9,546 nucleotides of DNA from Spirochaetota bacterium. Its GTDB lineage: Bacteria > Spirochaetota > Spirochaetia > SZUA-6. The stretch is taken from NCBI GenBank assembly GCA_003641675.1, contig QNBI01000043.1:1-9546 (forward strand), written 5' to 3'. The translations under genes were made by a program, and so were the position numbers. Positions within the stretch are counted from its first letter, which is position 1, and every line of letters starts with the position of its first letter. Of the stretch, positions 6,556 through 9,546 are shown in pieces. The notes beneath the pieces are model-generated. The model made no database searches, was not told the origin of the DNA, and saw only the letters and a list, made by a program, of their open reading frames with translations.

Positions 6556-7594
6556 AAACAACCTCCTCTCCATCGCAGCTTTCTGCTATTCCGTACAGAC
6601 CTCTGTATTTTTTATAATCGATATTTGAATTATCCGGCCGGCCACCTGCGATCTTGATTTCGTGTCTATCCGTGCGCCCTCTTTTCAGGCTCAAATTTAC
6701 CCAGGCGCTGGATCTGCCTTCATCTCGATGATTAAAAACAGCCGAAACCCCCATAGGATTTAAAGCGTAAACTATACTTTCTCTTTCCTGAACGAGTCCT
6801 CCTATCCCAAAACTCAACCATTCCTCTTCCTGAGTAATTTTAATCCCCCTTCTCGGTATCTGCAACCACTTCTTTGGATTAGCAGAGGGCTGTATAACCA
6901 GTTCGCATCCAAAGTTATCCAACCTTGCTACAAGAGAATCGTAAAAGCCATCCAGGCAGACAAGCGTTCCAATTTTTCCTATTTCGGTATGTAAGGGGAA
7001 AAGATCCTCCACGCTTCCCTCTTTTATTCCCAGTTTTTTCTCATCTCCCGTAATATTTACCTTTCTTGAAACTCCTATAACTTTTCCTTTAGGACTAATT
7101 AAGAGGGAAGTATTGTATATTCTCTTTGAAACTGTAAAAGCACCTTTAGAAACCTCCCAGTCTCGCTGCGGCATAAACATACTCCCCGGACAAACATACG
7201 TATTGTAGCGCCTGGCAGCCTCCACAAAAGGAGTAATCCATATTCTGTAACTCTCTTCCCAGCTCTCATAAAATGCAAATGAGAACTTCTGTCCGGTTAT
7301 AAAACTCATTAATGCCTTTAGAGGCGTTTTTTTTAACCGTGCAAGAATGACTTTGGAAATTCTGTTTATTTCCTCCACCGGATTCCTTTTTTTAAACAGT
7401 CCTGTTAATACAGGTATCCATAAACCGGTGAGTTCGGGAAATACTACAATTACAGGGCGGATAGCTCCGGTTTTATCGGCAGTAAAAACACGAGAAAAGA
7501 GGCTTCTTATTTTGTTGTGGAAATTTTCTTCTGATAAATAGTCGGAAAGGACAAACCTGCTTTGAACCAGAGCAAATCCCGCATTTTTAACCAT
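6542..7594 (-). CDS. Nitrilase-superfamily carbon-nitrogen hydrolase
   Basis: This 350-residue cytosolic enzyme hydrolyses a C-N bond (amide or nitrile) by a Glu-Lys-Cys triad. All three residues are visible: E54 in VFPELTG, K178 in VSRKVNIT and the nucleophile C213 in LVCLDGFYD. It is longer than the usual 260-300 residues. The spacing E54-K178 is about 124 residues against roughly 70-80 in typical members, the excess lying at about 60-120 (GLFKKRNPVEEINRISKVIL and onward). This marks a divergent subfamily whose substrate I cannot name. The ATG at 7594 has an in-frame stop three codons upstream and no visible Shine-Dalgarno. It lies 20 bases after the flavoprotein stop, so translation may depend on ribosomes arriving from the gene before. 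The end overlaps the symporter start by 14 bases. Confidence 0.88.
   Translation of the reverse strand: MVKNAGFALVQSRFVLSDYLSEENFHNKIRSLFSRVFTADKTGAIRPVIVVFPELTGLWIPVLTGLFKKRNPVEEINRISKVILARLKKTPLKALMSFITGQKFSFAFYESWEESYRIWITPFVEAARRYNTYVCPGSMFMPQRDWEVSKGAFTVSKRIYNTSLLISPKGKVIGVSRKVNITGDEKKLGIKEGSVEDLFPLHTEIGKIGTLVCLDGFYDSLVARLDNFGCELVIQPSANPKKWLQIPRRGIKITQEEEWLSFGIGGLVQERESIVYALNPMGVSAVFNHRDEGRSSAWVNLSLKRGRTDRHEIKIAGGRPDNSNIDYKKYRGLYGIAESCDGEEVVYGGF
6561..6567 (-). promoter_or_regulatory. Ribosome-binding site that fixes the symporter start
   Basis: AGGAGGT on the minus strand lies five bases before the ATG at 6553-6555, inside the end of the nitrilase gene. It favours the shorter start over the in-frame ATG at 6571-6573 and supports translational coupling. 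Confidence 0.75.
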
Positions 7595-7614
7595 TAAGTA
7601 CTACATAAACACCA

Positions 7615-9003
7615 TTAGAGCTTTTTTGCAAGTACATTTGCAGCTATAAGCACAGGATCCCAGGAAGGGGCAAACGGGGGAGCATACGCAAGATCCAACT
7701 CTCCTACGGTATCAACTGTCATTCCGGCAGCAATAGACACTGCAATTGTATCTATCCTTAGAGCCGAACCCCCGCCTCCGGCAAGCTGAGCCCCTAAAAG
7801 TTTTCTTGTCTTCCTTTCGGCAATCAAGGTAATAGTAACCGGCGGGTGATCCGGCCAGTAGCCGGCCTTTGTTCTCGCCCTAACAGTTGCCGTCACAGCA
7901 TCGAAACCGGAAGCGGCTGCTGCTTTTAAAGACAGGCCGACTTTCCCGACCTCTACGGAAAATATCTTTGCTACTGCGGAACCAAGGGTTCCGGGAAATG
8001 CGGTTAAGTTTTTTTCATCGGCTGCCTCTTCGCTACTCAAGGCCGCATTTCCGCCTGCGTAGCGTCCGCCCCTGTTGGCGTTTAATGCAAGCGGAATAAA
8101 CACAGGCTGCCCCGAAACTATATGCCTTATCTCTGCGCAGTCGCCAGCAGCAAAGATATTTTCCACATTTGTACGCATGTACTTATCTATTGCTATCCCG
8201 CGCCTGCTTCCGGTTTCGATGCCTGCACTTTCAGCAAGAGAAGTTTCCGGTACAATCCCGACGCTTTCTATCACAAAATCCGCATCTAAATCACCCTTAT
8301 CCGTTAAAACTTTCGTGACTTTGCCGCCTTTTCCGGAAAATCCCTTAACAGAGGTCTCTAAAAGAACTTTTACACCCCTTTTTTCAAGTTCTTCAAGGAT
8401 TACACTGTGAATATCATTTTCCGTATCACCCATCACGGTGGGAAGCATCTCTACAACGGTTACATCTATTCCCAGCTCCTTTAGGTTCTCTGTCATCTCA
8501 AGCCCTATATAACCCGCTCCGACAATTACAGCCTTCCGGGGTTTTTGCAGCGATATAAATTCCTTAATCTTCTCCGCATCCTCGAAGAACTTAAGGTGAA
8601 AAATATTCTCAAGCTCCGAGCCGGGAAGTTTTAGCCTTACACTCTTAGCTCCCGTTGCTATCACAAGCCTGTCGTAAATAAGGCTGTATCCCTCTCCATT
8701 CCCGCCCTTTTCCCTGTTTAGCACTTCCAGCATTTTCTTTTTAGTATCTATCTTTACAACTTCATGGTTAATTCTAACATCTATACCGCGTTTATTACGG
8801 GCGTCTTCCAGGCTTAAAACAAATAACTTTCTGCTCTCTTTAATTACCCCGCCTATATAATATGGAAGCCCGCATTCACCATACGAAATAAAAGGAGACT
8901 TTTCAAGAACAACAACATTAAGGTCTTTGTTCTTTCTTTTAGCCTGACTAGCCGCACTCATTCCCGCAGCATTTCCCCCGATTACTACAACTGTTTCACC
9001 CAT
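7615..9003 (-). CDS. FAD/NAD(P)H disulfide oxidoreductase, CoA-disulfide reductase / NADH oxidase type
   Basis: This 462-residue flavoprotein belongs to the single-cysteine branch of the pyridine nucleotide-disulfide oxidoreductases. FAD binding is shown by VVVIGGNAAGMSAA (5-18) and IFAAGDCAE (283-291). SYGECGLPYYIGG (40-52) holds the redox cysteine C44, typical of CoA-disulfide reductase, NADH oxidase and NAD(P)H persulfide reductase. VGAGYIGLE (161-169) binds the nicotinamide cofactor, and E185 at the end of the next strand suggests preference for NADH. The C-terminal dimerisation domain ends in LAYAPPFAPSWDP with the conserved Y440. There is no fused rhodanese domain. It would reduce CoA disulfide, persulfide or oxygen in the cytosol; the motifs do not separate these. 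The ATG overlaps the purC stop by eight bases and GGAGAGAGG stands six bases upstream. Confidence 0.9.
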   Translation of the reverse strand: MGETVVVIGGNAAGMSAASQAKRKNKDLNVVVLEKSPFISYGECGLPYYIGGVIKESRKLFVLSLEDARNKRGIDVRINHEVVKIDTKKKMLEVLNREKGGNGEGYSLIYDRLVIATGAKSVRLKLPGSELENIFHLKFFEDAEKIKEFISLQKPRKAVIVGAGYIGLEMTENLKELGIDVTVVEMLPTVMGDTENDIHSVILEELEKRGVKVLLETSVKGFSGKGGKVTKVLTDKGDLDADFVIESVGIVPETSLAESAGIETGSRRGIAIDKYMRTNVENIFAAGDCAEIRHIVSGQPVFIPLALNANRGGRYAGGNAALSSEEAADEKNLTAFPGTLGSAVAKIFSVEVGKVGLSLKAAAASGFDAVTATVRARTKAGYWPDHPPVTITLIAERKTRKLLGAQLAGGGGSALRIDTIAVSIAAGMTVDTVGELDLAYAPPFAPSWDPVLIAANVLAKKL

Positions 9004-9546
9004 TATATGCCTCTCTCCAGAAAGATATTTTCTCTGTAATAACCCTCTTCTCTTCTTCAGGGTCTTTGCTCAGCGGAACAAATTTTTCCCCTGTTATTGT
9101 CTCGTATGCTTTTATATAACGCCATGCAACTTCTGCCTTAATCTCATCCGGGATATCAGGAACCTTTCCTTCACCCATAAATCCATGTTCCATAAGCCAT
9201 TGGCGAAGGTATTCCTTATCGAGTTTATTCTGTTTTTCGCCCGCTTTAAAGAGCTTTTCATAGGTATCTGTATACCAGTATCTGCTTGAATCCGGAGTAT
9301 GGATTTCGTCGACAAGCACCAGTTCTTCGTTTAATCCATTGTCTAAAAGCCCGAATTCGTACTTTGTATCAACAAGAATTAAGCCGTTCTTTGCTGCAAT
9401 TTCAGTACCCCGGGCAAAGAGCTTTAAGGCGGTACATCTTATCTGTTCCCAAAGATTTTCCGATACAATCCCCCTCTCTACAAGCGCCTGTTCGGATACG
9501 GGTTCGTCATGTACCCCCCGCTCCGATTTTGTAGAAGGAGTAACTA
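8996..9546 (-). CDS. purC: Phosphoribosylaminoimidazole-succinocarboxamide synthase, C-terminal part (5' end outside window)
   Basis: The frame is open from the right edge to TGA 8998-8996, giving 182 residues, about 60 per cent of a protein of around 300. The enzyme joins aspartate to CAIR with ATP to make SAICAR in de novo purine synthesis. The segment contains TPSTKSERGVHDEP (2-15 of the visible part), the family signature LVDTKYEFG (57-65) and DEIHTPDSSRYW (79-90), which bind nucleotide and CAIR in known structures. The layout, with the HDEP element and a long C-terminal extension (YIKAYETITGEKF), matches the longer yeast Ade1-like form rather than the 237-residue E. coli form. It is the first visible gene of a four-gene leftward cluster and overlaps the next gene by eight bases. 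Confidence 0.95.
   Translation of the reverse strand, partial: VTPSTKSERGVHDEPVSEQALVERGIVSENLWEQIRCTALKLFARGTEIAAKNGLILVDTKYEFGLLDNGLNEELVLVDEIHTPDSSRYWYTDTYEKLFKAGEKQNKLDKEYLRQWLMEHGFMGEGKVPDIPDEIKAEVAWRYIKAYETITGEKFVPLSKDPEEEKRVITEKISFWREAYNG
9010..9018 (-). promoter_or_regulatory. Ribosome-binding site of the flavoprotein gene inside purC
   Basis: GGAGAGAGG on the minus strand is six bases before the ATG at 9001-9003 and lies within the last codons of purC. Together with the ATGGGTGA overlap of start and stop it confirms the chosen start and supports coupled expression of the two genes. Confidence 0.7.

Noticed and set aside
6556..6573. Upstream ATG at 6573 as the symporter start
   Set aside because: The ATG at 6555 has AGGAGGT five bases upstream, and the six extra residues MERRLF are largely encoded by that ribosome-binding site.
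8075..8410. 111-codon plus-strand open frame opposite the flavoprotein
   Set aside because: It is antisense to the NAD/FAD-binding coding sequence with no domain or ribosome-binding site, so it is a shadow frame.
1..9546. Mobile elements, CRISPR arrays, tRNA or rRNA genes
   Set aside because: No transposase or integrase motifs, no regularly spaced repeats, no tRNA-like cloverleaf and no rRNA-like segment were seen while reading both strands.

Overview
The window is bacterial chromosome from a moderately AT-rich organism. It shows no phage, plasmid, transposon, CRISPR or stable-RNA signature. The Ade1-like form of PurC, the CoA-disulfide-reductase-type flavoprotein and the exported EEP nuclease would suit a spirochaete or another anaerobe with a Gram-negative envelope. 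That placement is an impression from protein style, not a demonstrated one.

Left part (1-2227). The C-terminal half of an exporter-type ABC transporter runs rightward off the left edge and ends at 960. It converges on a leftward gene for an exported endonuclease/exonuclease/phosphatase-family hydrolase (1175-2227). The 214 bases between them hold no convincing gene.

Middle part (2228-5152). A divergent promoter region leads into the most unusual locus of the window, a hybrid sensor histidine kinase (PAS, PAS remnant, PAS, HisKA, HATPase, receiver) at 2415-4508. It is broken by an internal deletion with frame change near 2870-2885, an in-frame TAG at 3019, a one-base deletion near 4145 and a second in-frame TAG at 4161. 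The receiver has also lost its conserved lysine. The kinase motifs themselves are intact, which points to fairly recent inactivation. An intact SAM-dependent methyltransferase (4526-5152) follows 17 bases later on the same strand.

Right part (5197-9546). Four leftward genes are packed as one probable operon, in transcription order: purC (5' end outside the window), an FAD/NAD(P)H disulfide oxidoreductase, a nitrilase-superfamily amidohydrolase and a GPH/MelB-type sodium or proton symporter. Overlaps of 8 and 14 bases and a gap of 20 bases suggest coupled translation. The import carrier beside a C-N hydrolase suggests uptake and hydrolysis of an amide or nitrile compound, with the released product or ammonia possibly feeding nitrogen or purine metabolism. 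That link is inference.

I did not find a clearly new biological system. The items most worth following are the decayed kinase and the transporter/nitrilase/flavoprotein cluster.
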